A stretch of DNA of 64,000 nucleotides, taken from NCBI GenBank assembly GCA_032158295.1, contig CM063258.1:687001-751000 (forward strand), given 5' to 3'. Below the pieces are notes generated by a model. That model was not told the origin of the DNA. It did no database searches and saw only the letters and a list, made by a program, of their open reading frames with translations. This DNA comes from Pycnopodia helianthoides. Lineage: Eukaryota; Echinodermata; Asteroidea; Forcipulatida; Asteriidae. Positions within the stretch are counted from its first letter, which is position 1; each line of letters starts with the position of its first letter. Shown here piece after piece: positions 1 to 12,900 of this stretch. The translations under genes were made by a program, and so were the position numbers.

Positions 1-757
1 CGGAATCACAAGAAAATAGTGGGGAAAAAACCTTCTATGTTTTCACTTATTTCAAATTACCAATACAGATAAATGTTCATGCTAACATTTTACAAATTTG
101 TTGTGCTGGGCCATTTTCGTATTATTATTATTTAATTTTTTTCAAGTACAAAGTTTTCTGATAGCATAACAATCCAGGCCTGGAATTACACGGAGGCCAT
201 AGCCTCCATTGCCCATGCTCTTGGCCTTAATGCCCATTCAAAGGTTTCCCATAAACTTCAAGGTTTTCCAATAGAATTGCCCTTTGCAAAAAGAAAATGG
301 CCTTGATGAAATTCCAGGTCTGTATTATAAATAGATGAAGTATCTTATTTATATTTTTGTTAATCGCCAGATTATTTGTTTGCCCTCGTGAAAAAGGGGC
401 CCCTGGACTCCAATCTCTTCTCCTCCTTCCCTGGTTTCACTTTCAAGTGTAAATCCTCTTCAACGCTTTTTCCGCGTGGAAAGAGTGAGATCTCAAGGAT
501 TAAAACGGCTCAGACCCCGATAATCCATGCGACTCTCCTTGAACTCTCCCCCCCCTATGGTGACACTTCAACAAAACAACCGACGGGATTCGTTGAGAAC
601 GTTGAGGAGTAGAGTTACAGTTTCTGTCTGGCCAAAATAGAACTCGGCCTGCTGAAATCAATTAATTCTGATAGAAATGATGTCTGCTCCGTTTTTCTGA
701 CTTTTTACCTGATTATTATTTTTTTTCTACTTTTTTTTTTCATTCTTTTTTCTGCAG
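1..757. other. WDR31 intron (3' part), repeats only
   Basis: Bases 1-130 look like the broken end of a TTAA foldback element (core wording cacaagaaaatagtg). Bases 175-330 are a copy of the CAGGCCTGGAATT family. A T-rich tract at 718-756 leads to the splice acceptor. The open frame at 376-612 has no family resemblance and is not bounded by usable splice sites. No upstream WDR31 exon is visible here. Confidence 0.6.
175..330. repeat. Dispersed repeat, CAGGCCTGGAATT family
   Basis: It begins with ccaggcctggaatt, contains a purine/pyrimidine-simple centre (ggccatagcctccattgcc), and ends with the inverted wording gatgaaattccaggtctg. Other copies lie at 20222-20400, 22990-23155, 27920-28095, 37790-38150, 38969-39143 and 55070-55225. 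Confidence 0.65.
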
Positions 758-917
758 GTGGCGCACGCTCCAGAGCTCGAGGCCACGTTCAGTGCATCCC
801 GCGACAAGACGATACGAATGTGGAAGAGGGGCACGACAGATGGAGGAACAGTTGAGCTGTGTAACTGCAAGCAGACATTTAGCGGGCACGAGCTGGTTGT
901 CACGGGAGTTGATTACG
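758..917 (+). CDS. WDR31: WDR31 exon (first in window)
   Basis: The acceptor is ttttttctgcag before 758 and the donor is GTTGGT at 918. It has 53 codons plus one base, entering in phase 0. It encodes one WD40 blade (FSASRDKTIRMW) and then FSGHELVVTGVDYG, which leads into the next blade. The G left over joins GA of the next exon to make Gly. Confidence 0.87.
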
Positions 918-3900
918 GTTGGTTTGATGTGCAAAAAAAAAAAAATTTATTACTGGTAAAAATCATCTTGGCAAGTGTGGTATATATAATACCACTGCAA
1001 ACTGCGTTTCATTTACTAAGTTTAGCTGCATGGATTATCAGAACCTTCCCTGATTCATGCAAGGAGTCAAAAGCAGCAGAAAGCCGGTCCTGGGATAAAA
1101 ATCCCATCATTTCTAGGCCTGATACGTAGTTTTTATAAAGGGCAAGACAGTTTTTTTCTTAGTAAAGGGCACCTCTATGAGAGAAATGAAATTTGAACTG
1201 AAGTGAAATACTTCCAACGGCACCAAGGCAATGACCATGGGCATGAAAGCACTTGCCTCAGTGATTGACCGTGAACGACATGTGTCAGGCCCGCATTTCC
1301 GTGTATGGCCATTGATTTTTCAGCAAAAAAGTGTTTTGCACTTTGACACAAAATCAAGTTTTTTTCACCTTAAAGTAATGAGTTTGGAACACATTTTTGT
1401 GAAAATCCTGAGATTCAAAACTGGACATGTAAGTCTTCTGTTGGAAAACGGACTCACACTTTTTTTTTTTTGCACATAAAATCCACTCAACCGCAAACTT
1501 TGGGTGTCATACAATGAGTTGCATGTCACAGTGAGCCTCAAGAATGCCTGCCCCAAATAATCACGGAATATGTCTGCCGACTGGAAAATCAAAACAGCGG
1601 TCCATTTTGTCTGACTATTATCAGGAAAAGAAGTAAAAAAACTACTAAAATCCAAGTAGCCTGTCACTGGTCAAAGCAATCATCTCCAAACCCCTGGAGG
1701 AGGTCCTGTTGAAAGCACTTCAAACTCATTATTCTCGTCAAGTCCTGTCTTTTTTGAAGCCCTCATGTTGAAAGTCCGCCGGGCTGCAATTCCACTGGAA
1801 ATCCCCTCATCGGCGGAATGCGTTTGATTCCCGAGCTTTATGTTCCCCGGTACCCTGCACTCGACCAGTGTACTGTGGTTAATCTTTTATTGGCAAAAAG
1901 CCCCCCTTGATTAGCCATCCAGGCCATTTGAATAACAGAAATTGATCCAAGAAGGATCGGCGGAGACAACAAAAAGGAACATGGGGAGGAAGGGGGGGTG
2001 TTGTAGACTGAATAATCATCCCCATTATTTATTTAATATTATTTTGTTCACATGTTAGACTTGAATGAGTAACGGCGCAAATAATCTCAGACAGATTGCA
2101 AGGGACTGGAAAGGATATTCATGGAGTCTCTTTGTATCTCGTTGGATTTTACTCCGTAGTCGGTTTTGTCCTCTTGTCTTTTAAGAGCGTCCCGTGGGAC
2201 AAGCTGCTTCCTCTATCGGCGTCTTAAATGTCAAAGCATTGTTTTCAGTGATCACATTCTTTGCTTCCTACTGAGAAGAAAAACAAGTCATTAAAAGCAC
2301 CATCCTGCTTGAGATTGTTTCTCCTTGTGAAAATGTTGAGATAATTGAAAGCAAAAAATTTAATATCATTAAAGGTATTTTTCAAGAAAGGATAACAAAT
2401 ATCACTGTTAAAATTTTAGTCTGATAGCTTACTGAAAGCAGCAGAAAGCCGATGCTGGGTGAAAAAGGATTATCAGTCCCATCATTTCCATGAAGTTTGT
2501 ACGAAAACTATTTTTTCTGTGAAATATTTCCCTCTGAAATGAAGTCATTTTCAAGGAAACTGTATCTGGAAACAGAAAAAAAGGTGCAACAGCTGATTTC
2601 AGTTGTTACAACCAAAATTAAGGACAATGTGTTGACACGCTGGAAAGGGTGCATGGGTTTTCATTATTTTCTCCTGACTCACACAACGGATTAAGCCTTC
2701 ATTTCCACAGGTTTGTTATTTCATGTATGGTTGATCACACAAAACATGAACACTGCTTGCCGCAATTTCGTCAGGTCTACCAATCCTGTATAATACCTTT
2801 AACAAATAGATTCCTGCGAAAATGGAAAACATAGCAAAGCTGATTAGAAATTTCAAACAGGCGTCTGAAAATATTGACATAATAAGTTACTGGGGCAACG
2901 GCTGCCCATGATTAATCAGTACATGGTGTATTGGTAAAAACACAAATAATGCAGGCTTTTTTTTAATGTGAGAAATGAGATGTCAATTTTCCTAGCATTA
3001 TTAAAACTTGCTTTTTCTGTAAACAAGCATATTGTATGACTAGGGGAGGGGGGGGGCAAGGGGGGCAACTGCACTTCCAAATTTTGGCAAAAACAGTGGG
3101 GAAAAACTCGGGCACAGCAAGAACAAACAACAATTGGAAAGAGAAAGATAAAAATACCTTTTACCCAGTATAAGAGATTGTTACTTGTGTTTTTATCTGT
3201 GTAAAAATTTCTGGTCGAATCAACCTCTTTGCCCCTTAACCAAAGAGTCCCCGATACACCCATACACCCATGTACTACCTTCTCAAAAAGGACAGTATAC
3301 ATGTCTGTACATTAAAAATGCTTCAAGCATTCAGGGCATAATGGTCACTTTTGTAGCGTTTTTGTTTTTTCTTCCTACTTCTTGGGCCTGTTGAGGAGGC
3401 AGCTGCATCAACACTAGAACGTTTGTGAATCACATTGAATGAGTATGTTAGAATCTCTACAGCTCTCTACAGATGCTGTCTGTGCACCAATGGCTGCTGA
3501 GATTTGGTTTCTTTTATTAACGTCTGCATCTTGAAACTCAAAGGGAGATATGTATTACATGTGCAGCCACAATCATCAGGGCTCGAATTTTACACTGGAC
3601 CACGAGCCCAGAGCCAGTAGTTTTAGTGTCGGGCCAGTAAACTCATGACTGGCCCTCTTGTGTTTTTCTATTGAGTAAAAACAATATGATGCAAAAATAC
3701 TGACTTTGAGTCTGATAAAATACCTTTCACTTTTTTTTGAGGAATGACGTATACTTGATACCCATAGCTGTAGTCGCTTGTTTGGATATGGCCTTAGTCA
3801 TTACATGTATGTCACATGTGTGCTGCATGGTATGTGCAATGTTCTTGTTACTTTTGGCTCCAAAGGTGGCATTCAATTGTGTGAATTCTTAATCAGAAAT

Positions 3901-6900
3901 CTCTTATATGGTTTTTGAGGCATTGCATGGTTAGGTATCAATGTATTTTCGGTAACACCATGTGTATAAATATCTACTTTGCTGTGTAGATTTTGTTCTT
4001 TAGAGAACTTGTCTTGCTATTTGTTCTACTACCGCGGAGTAGATTTTCGGAATACGGGAGACTTCTCAGTTCTGAAAAGAACTGTCCTGTTTATTAACTA
4101 CTACCTGGGCGGGAGGTAGGAAATTGGCCTTAGAAATCAGAAATCTCTTAATTCAACATTCAAAGGCATTGATAAACCAGGAACTCTTGACAAGACCTTG
4201 AGGCTGCAAAACATGCATCAGCATTTCTGATTTCAGATGGTCAGTTGTGCCACCTGGATAATTCTGAAGGATTTGAACTGAAAATTTTAAACGGAAAATG
4301 GTGGATTGGGTTAGTACATGTTTACGATTCAGCCACTTTTTTGTTGCCGTCATCAGCCCAAACTGAAGTGTATCGGAGTACCTTGTGTGCAGGTTAAACC
4401 ATTGAGCAAGGATCACAAAACCTATATGGAGGTATGTTAAAGGCAGGATGTATTTTTGGTACTTATTCCACAAGTAAGTGACCATAAAGACTTACTTTGT
4501 AAAGAGCAGTCAGCACTGAGGAGCTGTTGATATTATAAAACATTGTTAGAAACGACCCCCTCATAAGTAATGTAGTTTTAGAGAAAGAGGTAATTTCTAA
4601 CTAAAATATTTGAATATGAGAAAAGTTTCAGTCATAAAGCCTTTCTCAGGCATTTGAAAACACTATTCTATGCAACAAGGGTTTTTTTCTTTCATTATTT
4701 TCTTGCAACTCTGATGACCAGTTGAGCTCAAATTTTCACAGGTTTATTATAAGCAAATGTTGGGATACACTAAGTGAGGATACTGGTCTTTGACAATAAC
4801 CCAAAGTATACCCTGCCTTTAATGATTAGGAATCGGGCATGTCCATATGGATAACGGCTAGTACCTCTCTCTGTGAGAGAGACACTTTCACCGCAAATGG
4901 ATCCCCCTACAGCGTGGGTAATTAGGGTCATCTGCGAGGGGCAGCGACGGTTTCTTGTGTTTGATTAAAAAGCCCTTAGCACTATGATGAATTGCTGATG
5001 GTTAGTAGCTTCTTCTCCTGGGTCTCGGGAAGGATTTACATGCATATTGGCCCAAGCGAAGATCACAAGTTGAACCTCCCCCCCCCCCCCAAGAAAAAAA
5101 AAAACAGAAAAAAGGAAGGAGAAGAAAGAAAGAAAGAAATAAATGAATAAATAAATAAAATAGAGGTAAATTGGAATGAGGAGTATGTTTGCAGGAATAC
5201 ATATCAATGGCTGGTCGAGGGGGAACGCACAATGCATTTTTTTTAGCCAAAGTGTGTCTGGGTGTTGTCAAGATGCCCCCCCCCCTCCCCTTGGAGTTTG
5301 ACAACTTAAATTTTGAGTTTGTGAATATAACTTCATGTGATCATTAAACTGGTTGTGATCGCTATCATTAATACATCAGTATTACATACATTTATGACAG
5401 TGCATGTTTCAAATCTGGGCTACTAAAACTTCCTGGGGGCAAGTAAAATGCACGTGTTAGTAGCGCGGTGGGCTACTTTACAAAAAGCTTAAGCGCATGG
5501 CTGGTGTGCACATGATTTATGCTCATGCTTTGAACACATGCAACCTTGAAACCCTCCAGGAAAGACGCCAGAATATTTGCAGTGTTTTTGCTCAATCAAT
5601 TGAATCTCATAATATTTGTGAAGACTGGTTACCACCTCAAAGAAATATCTCTTTTAACTTAAGACCAACTCAGAAGTACGAAACAGTTCAAGTGTCGCAG
5701 TAAGCAATTTGCTAATCTCCCACAAATTGTTAACATTTTAAATGCTTTGTGATTAATTCCTGTACATGTATTCCCTATTTTACAATAATTGTTCACAACA
5801 TTTAAAATTTTCTTTAATGCTCTTGTATATGTCTGATTATTTTTTTATTTTTTTTCCTTTGGTCCTGTTTAAAGGAACATTACAGAATTGGTTTTTGCTA
5901 ACAAAACAGTTGCTGGCAGTGTAAGCACTTTATGTAATCCACCATATACATAAACTGACAAACCTGTAGAAGTTTGAGATCGATCGGCCATCTGGGTCAC
6001 GAGAAAATAGTGAAAAACCGATTACACATTTGCATGAAATCATATAGGTTCAACAAATGAATAAAACGCTCACTGAGCGATAAACTCCAATCGGAAAAAT
6101 TAGTTTATTAATTTCTCATCAAATATGGCATTTCAGACAGAAATATTTCAAGGGATGTTTTCTACTATCATCATCATTAGACGTGTAAGTTTTATGTAAA
6201 TCTGTGATCAAAAGTATATTTTACAAGTTTTTTTTTTTACCAATTCTGTAATGTTCCTTTAAATGTAATGTTGCAGATTTTATTCTATGTACACATGTGC
6301 AATTCAGTTTTTAACTGCCAGACATGTTTAATAAAGCATTATTGAAAGCACCTGTGAAAGACATTGTCTTAGGGAGGAGACAGAGCATGTAATGTAACTG
6401 AGGTTCTGAAGATCACGCCAGGTCTCGTCCTTTCAGATTAACAATTGTTCAGGGTTGGAAATTTAACACTTGAAGGCAGACCCAAGGCCAGTGATTTTTA
6501 GCATCAGGCTAGTCAGCTCACGACACAACAAGTCCGGGAGTCTTCGTGTTTTTACAATCGGAGGAGAATCCCTCACTGTGTAAATATCGTCATGTTGACT
6601 TTGGTCTGATAAATATCTTTCATTTATGTTGAAGTATACTTACCCATAAGACAAGAGAGGCCAATCTTCTCTGAGTGCTTGCTCAAATAAAAACAGCATA
6701 TTGTACAAATGTTAAACTGTGTTATCGGCACTTTTCTCGTTTTGATTCGGTTTTGTAGAAAAACTTCTAGTCCAGTAAACATTTTAGCTTCATGCTCAGC
6801 AGTCTTGTGTATTTTCTTCTTCAAATTGAGCCGGATTGTTAAAATAGCTCCTCAGAAAATAGTAAAAGACTGTATTTTGAATTTCTCATCATTCTCTCTC

Positions 6901-9900
6901 GCCTTCCCCTCCCCTCCCCCTCCCCACTTCCCTCCACCCTTTGCAGGAAATGGAAAGCTGTGCTCAGGGTCTCGAGACAACTCTGTTCGGCAGTGGGATG
7001 TCACTACCGGTCAATGCATTCACCAAAGTGTCATCCCGAGGAACTTGGTTACCCACTTAAAATGTGTACCGGGGGAGAATCTGGTGGTCCAGACGAGCGA
7101 GGACAGATGCCTCAGGTAAGTCTTGGCTCTCGAGATCAAGACGAATCGGAGCATATCGGAGTGACTGTCTTGTGCTGTCATTACTGGGTAGGCACTGTTC
7201 CATGGAGCATATCGGAGTGACTCTATTTTTGCTGTCATTACTGGGTATATAGGCACTGTTCCACATAGTGACAGCACGACATGATTGTATTGGATATTAT
7301 TGGACAAATTGCATATATGATTGTGTTGTTTTGTTTATATTGTCTGCTTCTCTGCGCCTTGAACATCTGTTTGATTGATTTGGCGCATTACAAATGTCAA
7401 ATATTATTATTATTATGAGTGAAAAACCTGTACAGAATATGTAGGCAAGCATTATGCATCCGAGTTGCTAAGAAACAAATGTACTAGACAAGCCATCCTG
7501 GCCGAGGGGTACGATGCACCGGACTCAAAGTCTGGCCAAATTTCATGGAGTTGCTTAAGCAGAAAATATTGCTTAAATTTTTCTGCTAATAAGCAACAAA
7601 ATGCAGGATACCAGTCACAGATGCTACATGGGAAATGGTATTTTAGCTGGTAACCTTTTTCTGCTAAGCATAATTTTCTTGTGCTTAGCTAGTTTTTTGT
7701 GCTTAAGGACCTCTATGAAATTAGGCCCTAATGTTATCAGAGTGTGTGTTTTGGTCCTGGGCCCAGTTTCATAGAGCTGCTTAAGCACAACAAAATTACA
7801 CATACCAGATTAAGGTCAAATAGAGAGACCGCCAACATAGGGCTAGATAGCTCAGTTGGTAGAGCGCCGGTACGTTAATCTGGAGGTCGTTGGTTCAAAT
7901 CCCGCTCTAGTCAATTTTTCTTTGTTCATTCCCAAACCATTTGAAATTCACCCAGTCAGTTTCCCTTGTGGTTCATTACTTGACATACCAGATTAAGGTT
8001 ACCAGCCAACTATCATGTCACATGTACAATGTGTCAATGCAGAAAATTGTCAAGCAATATTTTTCTGCTTAATAAGCAGCTCTATGAAATTGGGCCCTGG
8101 TCTTGGCACTTGTGTCCTTGAGCCAACAGTCAACCGCAATCACTTCATCCTTTGAATTGGGGCGTGCAGCTACATGTATGGCTTTCGACAACGAGAGCTC
8201 TCAACCCACTTCCCGAGCAGGGTTGATTTTGACACGGATCGAGTGCTTTACACGGATCAACACCACATTGAAATGTTGTAGTGTGAAAAAAGTAGGTCCA
8301 GCTTACACGGATCAAACCCATGTCCAACATGGAGATTTTCTGTATTCTGAAAAGGCTTGTAGGTCCAGTGTGTTGTGTAATGCACGTAAAAGAACCCAGT
8401 TACACTTATCGCTAAGAGAAGGGATTTGGCCCGGTGTTTCTGGCAGTGGCTGTTGAATGCACCATGGCACCTTGTTAACACTTACAAGGTTATACATAAA
8501 TGGGTCTCAAAATTCAAAAGCTTTAAAAACCTGTCTGAAAATAAATAATGGTAAGTCCTTTGAGACAAAGTGCTATATCAGAACTAGCTATTAATAATGC
8601 ATGTAAAAGAACCCAGTACACTTAGCCTTATAAGAAGTGGTTTGCCTCGGTGTTTCTAGCATGATCGACTGCAGAATGTGCTGCATCACCTTGCAAACTC
8701 TTACAAGGTGCTTTATAAATGGGTCTTATAATTTAAAGGCAGCTTTACATTCTTACTTGTCGTGAATATAATGAGTGATTTGAGATGCCTGTTGGGTGTA
8801 GATAAAGCTCTCTTGACCCCACGAGATGACGGTGCCAAGCTCGCCATTTGGGAGTCAACAGGTGAGTGTGTAAACACCACGTCACCTAAAATTTGCACTG
8901 GGCTACAATTTTTTGGTAAACTTTTTTAATTTCAGGCATATGTCCGCTGGCTTTTGTTTTGTTTTTGTTTGTATTTTGTATGTGTTTTTATGCGGAATAA
9001 TTAATAATAATAATAATAATAATAACAACATGCAGGGACGTTGACTCCCAAAATGGCACAAGTAAGTTTATTGTGATGATGACGTTAGGTAAATTGGGTC
9101 ACTACAAGAACTGCCCATTATTACCTCTCGTGGGTGGAAAGAAAATAATTTAATATCTACATATATTTTCTTGTTTATGTAAAAAAATATGTACATAGAA
9201 AAAGGCCTTGAATGGTATCTTGAAAATCCCAAGAGATCGTGTTTATGGTGTATTTTTAGTTCGTGGCTGATGCAGAATCACCTGCTCCTGAATCCTGCCT
9301 AATCACCTGCTTCTAGCATCCCACAATTACAGAGCCCAATGAAATGCTGATATCCGATTGTAACAAAATATTTATTTATTTAAAGGGAGGGTCATAGATC
9401 GATAGATACTCATTTAAACCTTTAAACATTTAAACCTGAAATACTTGGTGAGAAGCACTCACTGCTGAGAGTATATACTATTTTGAGAAAGGATTCCTTT
9501 CGAAGTAATATGGTTTGGAAAATTTTTTCACCCCAAAGCACTTGATTCTGGAAAAGATTTATTCTCAGATTTCTGAGGGTTGGTGTCCGTTCGCGAATGC
9601 TGCGGCTAAAGATGTGGTTGGTTCCAACTGTCACCATGCTAAACGTGGACAGTGTGAAAATACCGTGTCAGTTTTCTCAGCAAGTAGAAAATGTATTTAG
9701 CATGTTTTACACCTGTCACATAACGATTTCATAAAAAAATAAACCTGTGAAACTTCTGTGTGTAGGATTTGGGACACGCGCACATTAACGGAGGCTCATG
9801 TGTTCCCTAAGAAGCAGTACATCCAAACGTGTTGTGACGTCACTCCAGATGGTAACTACTGTCTCACGTCCAGTAACGGGGTTGGAGGCAAGGGATGTGA

Positions 9901-12900
9901 AGCTACGGTAAGATACAAGAGTATACAGAACCTATAGATCGATCCATTAAGCTCTGCCCCCTTACGTGTTGACCAATCACAACCTTGGCAATGCCACCAA
10001 AAGTCTGACAAAAGTCTGACACGCTAAAATTTGATGTTCATGTCGTGAGTGTGGCATTGGAGAGATGATGCAGACGTGCTGCCCATGTGTGCAGTGGTGA
10101 TGCAGCCAATGCTGTGATTGGTCAATATGTTAAAGGGTTGGAGCTTAATGGATCGGTCTTTTTACGCCCTCGCACAACAAAAACCAGAACAGAATTCTAC
10201 GCTCACAGCTCCCTGTAAAATGTGTGTTTCAGAATTTTGTTGTAAGCACAGAGTTAATAATTACACTTCAATGATAGTTTGAAATTTATATTGCACCCCT
10301 TACATAAAAATGATCAAAAGCGCGGAGTTTGTTAGTTCATGAAGTAAAAGGAAAACCACACGATTTTGAGGTAAATTTGTGTGGATCATTATGCTCTACT
10401 TTTTATAGCCCAAAGCACCTAATCCAAAGGCAAGATGTCCCTTTAAAGTTTTATCATAATTTTGTCGGCCTAATTTCATGAGCAATTTGACATCTGGTAA
10501 TTATCTTTTTCTGCAGGTTTTGAGATCGCAGTCTTTTTATGAACGTATTTCATATTGGTTAATTTTCTCCTTGGATTAAAAGAACATTGTTTCAGCACAT
10601 TAAATTTGATGGACCACATCAAATTTGATGATTCATGGGACCACAATGGTATCAGATATTTTTAGCTTTAGTGTGTTATCCTCGACAATGACTCAGATTC
10701 ACATTATACTCAGACTCCAATAACAACAAGTACACACATGTTGTGAATTAATGCCATAGTCGAATTCAACTGTTTTTATTTTGTGCTGGATACCGAATGT
10801 TTTTTGGCAAACCGGACACGAACACATAACGGCGGGTACACCAGACCCCAAAAAGCAGGGTTCACCAGACCCTAGCTGACAAAGGGGTACACCAGATCCC
10901 AAAAAGTGGGTACACCAGACCCTAACAAGGGGGTACACCAGACCCTAACAAGGGGGGTACACCAGACCCTAACAAGGGGGGTACACCAGACCCTAACAAG
11001 GGGGGTACACCAGACCCCAAAAAGCAGGGTTCACCAGACCCTAGCTGACAAAGGGGTACACCCAAAAAGCGGGTACACCAGACCCTGAAAGTAAACGGGT
11101 ACACCAGACCCAACAAATTTTCTGGATGTACGCCAGCTATAATAAACCAAAGATATTGTGTAGGCATACACCATATAAATTTTACTTCCATGTTTACGTA
11201 TTAAATACAATTTTACTGAAAAACCTGTTTAACAACATAGTCAAAGGAAACAGTTGCGCTTCCACTGATGAAACATTCAGTCGAAATCATAGCCTCTTGA
11301 AACTTTCGAGCACCATGGTAACAATACCGAATAAAAACAATAAATCAATTCATTATGTAATATACAGGTTAATCACAATCACAAAAAGTGGAGTTGATGG
11401 CCGTCTGAACCCTTAAAAAAAAATGCCCACAATTGTCAAGAATTAGCAAAAGATTTAAGCAAACTACCATCCTTAAATGAGGGATGGCACTGGGAAAATT
11501 TCTTGTACATGTGTACGTCTTCATAAATCAGGCATGCAACTTTTCCTCGGATCAGCTGATTTCCTCTTTTTTTAATCTCAGTTTTACCATTCAAAATGGA
11601 AAAATACTATACAAAATCATTGAAATTTTGTATTTTCCTCTTTTTTTGGTGAAGTTACAGTTGCATGCCTGATAAATGAAGTGGCTGTGTCAAAGGGAGG
11701 ATAATAATCGATCCCCAAAACAAAGTTGTTCTGAGGCTCCAAGCAGGAGCCTAAGATCACAACAAATTACTTTTGCGTTACCTGCAACGCCCGAGTGAGG
11801 GCGCGCGCGGTAATCGCAAGCTATTGACAATTTGCTTGGTGTCTGGTTAGTATTACGCTGAGTATAAGGCCTTTTATTCTTAAGGTGATAAAAGGAATTG
11901 TGTTTTTATGATTCTAGTCTCTCTTTAATTGATGGTATTGTTCTATTTATTGTTCTTTTTAAGATATCTGTGAAGAGTGTCGAATAAAAACAAACCAACA
12001 AATATGATGTCATTGTACAAAACTCACTTTTATGACTTGAATTATTACAAATTTATTAAAAGTAAATTCAAATTTTTGTCTTTTTTCCCTTTCAGCTGTG
12101 GGACCTACGAGCACAGTCATTGGTCTCAGAGTATCACGGCCATCAGCAAACAACATCAGCGTGCTGTTTCATCCCTAATATATACTCCAAACCGCTTATT
12201 GCTACATGCTCTAATGATGCCACTGTCAGAATCTGGGACAGAAACTCATGCGGTGAGCTTCCCCCCCCCTAATGGATTAAATAATAATAATGATTTGTGC
12301 AAACGTTCTTAATGGCCTGTCGCTTTGAACCCCAGTAGGGTCTTTCTCAAAAGCTAAATGTTAACGCGACACGCACATTGTGTGCTGTAAGTCTGTCGGG
12401 TATTGGTCCCAACCATATAGAGTTTTACGCCGGCGAGATTTTGTTTCCTCAATTATTTTAGTTTAACAAAGTTTATGGCTTTGAAAATTATCTATGTTGT
12501 TGGGAATGTAACACTAAGTGATAAAAAATATGAAAGTAAAATAAATTTAACAAAATCACGAAGAAAATCCAAGAATTAGACTGGAACTCAGCATCTGGTT
12601 ACTTGCAAAAAAATTAATTATTTTTGCCTGATCATGAAACTTAATGTGCAAACGCTTGTTTTGGTCACGCGATGATAATCGTCAGACACTAAGCCTTTTC
12701 ATTGCTGCTTATGGTCGCTGAGGCATTAGTTTCCTCTATAAACTGTGTCACGCGCCAATCTCACGCCCGTGTGACCATCGCACATCCGCATAAACCAGCT
12801 TTTAAGGGATGCACAAATTCGGGCATGGATTTACAAAAGGGGTTTCTTAAAAATAATAATTAACAAATTTATTTTTTTATTAAAAATACTAAAGCTCATT

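Larger units (their letters stand above)
918..6946 (+). other. WDR31 intron, 6.0 kb, repeat-rich
   Basis: Nothing coding is recognised. It holds TTAA foldback elements (about 2500-2802, 4437-4822, 5868-6263) and an inverted fragment of a dispersed family at 3930-4135, also seen near 60460-60660. It also holds fragments with the wording gggccagtaaactcatgactgg (3580-3700, 6440-6560), a chromo-like fragment at 5419-5490 repeated at 27296-27370, and a poly-C/poly-A/GAAA simple stretch at 5070-5165. Confidence 0.6.
7116..9765 (+). other. WDR31 intron, 2.65 kb
   Basis: No exon is recognised. Contents: a tandem duplication just after the donor (7149-7263), two GGGCCCAATTTC elements (7534-7728, 7759-8097), one SINE nested in the second, a diverged direct duplication (8379-8515 and 8598-8735), and a (TAA)n stretch at about 8997-9025. 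Confidence 0.6.

Noticed and set aside
376..612. 78-codon open frame upstream of the first WDR31 exon
   Set aside because: No WD40 features, and it is not linked in phase to the acceptor at 757.
7840..7912. tRNA gene-like sequence (also near 23441, 60190, 16700 and 62130)
   Set aside because: A and B boxes are present, but each is followed by a family-specific tail and repeated flank, and the arms do not pair well. These are SINE heads.
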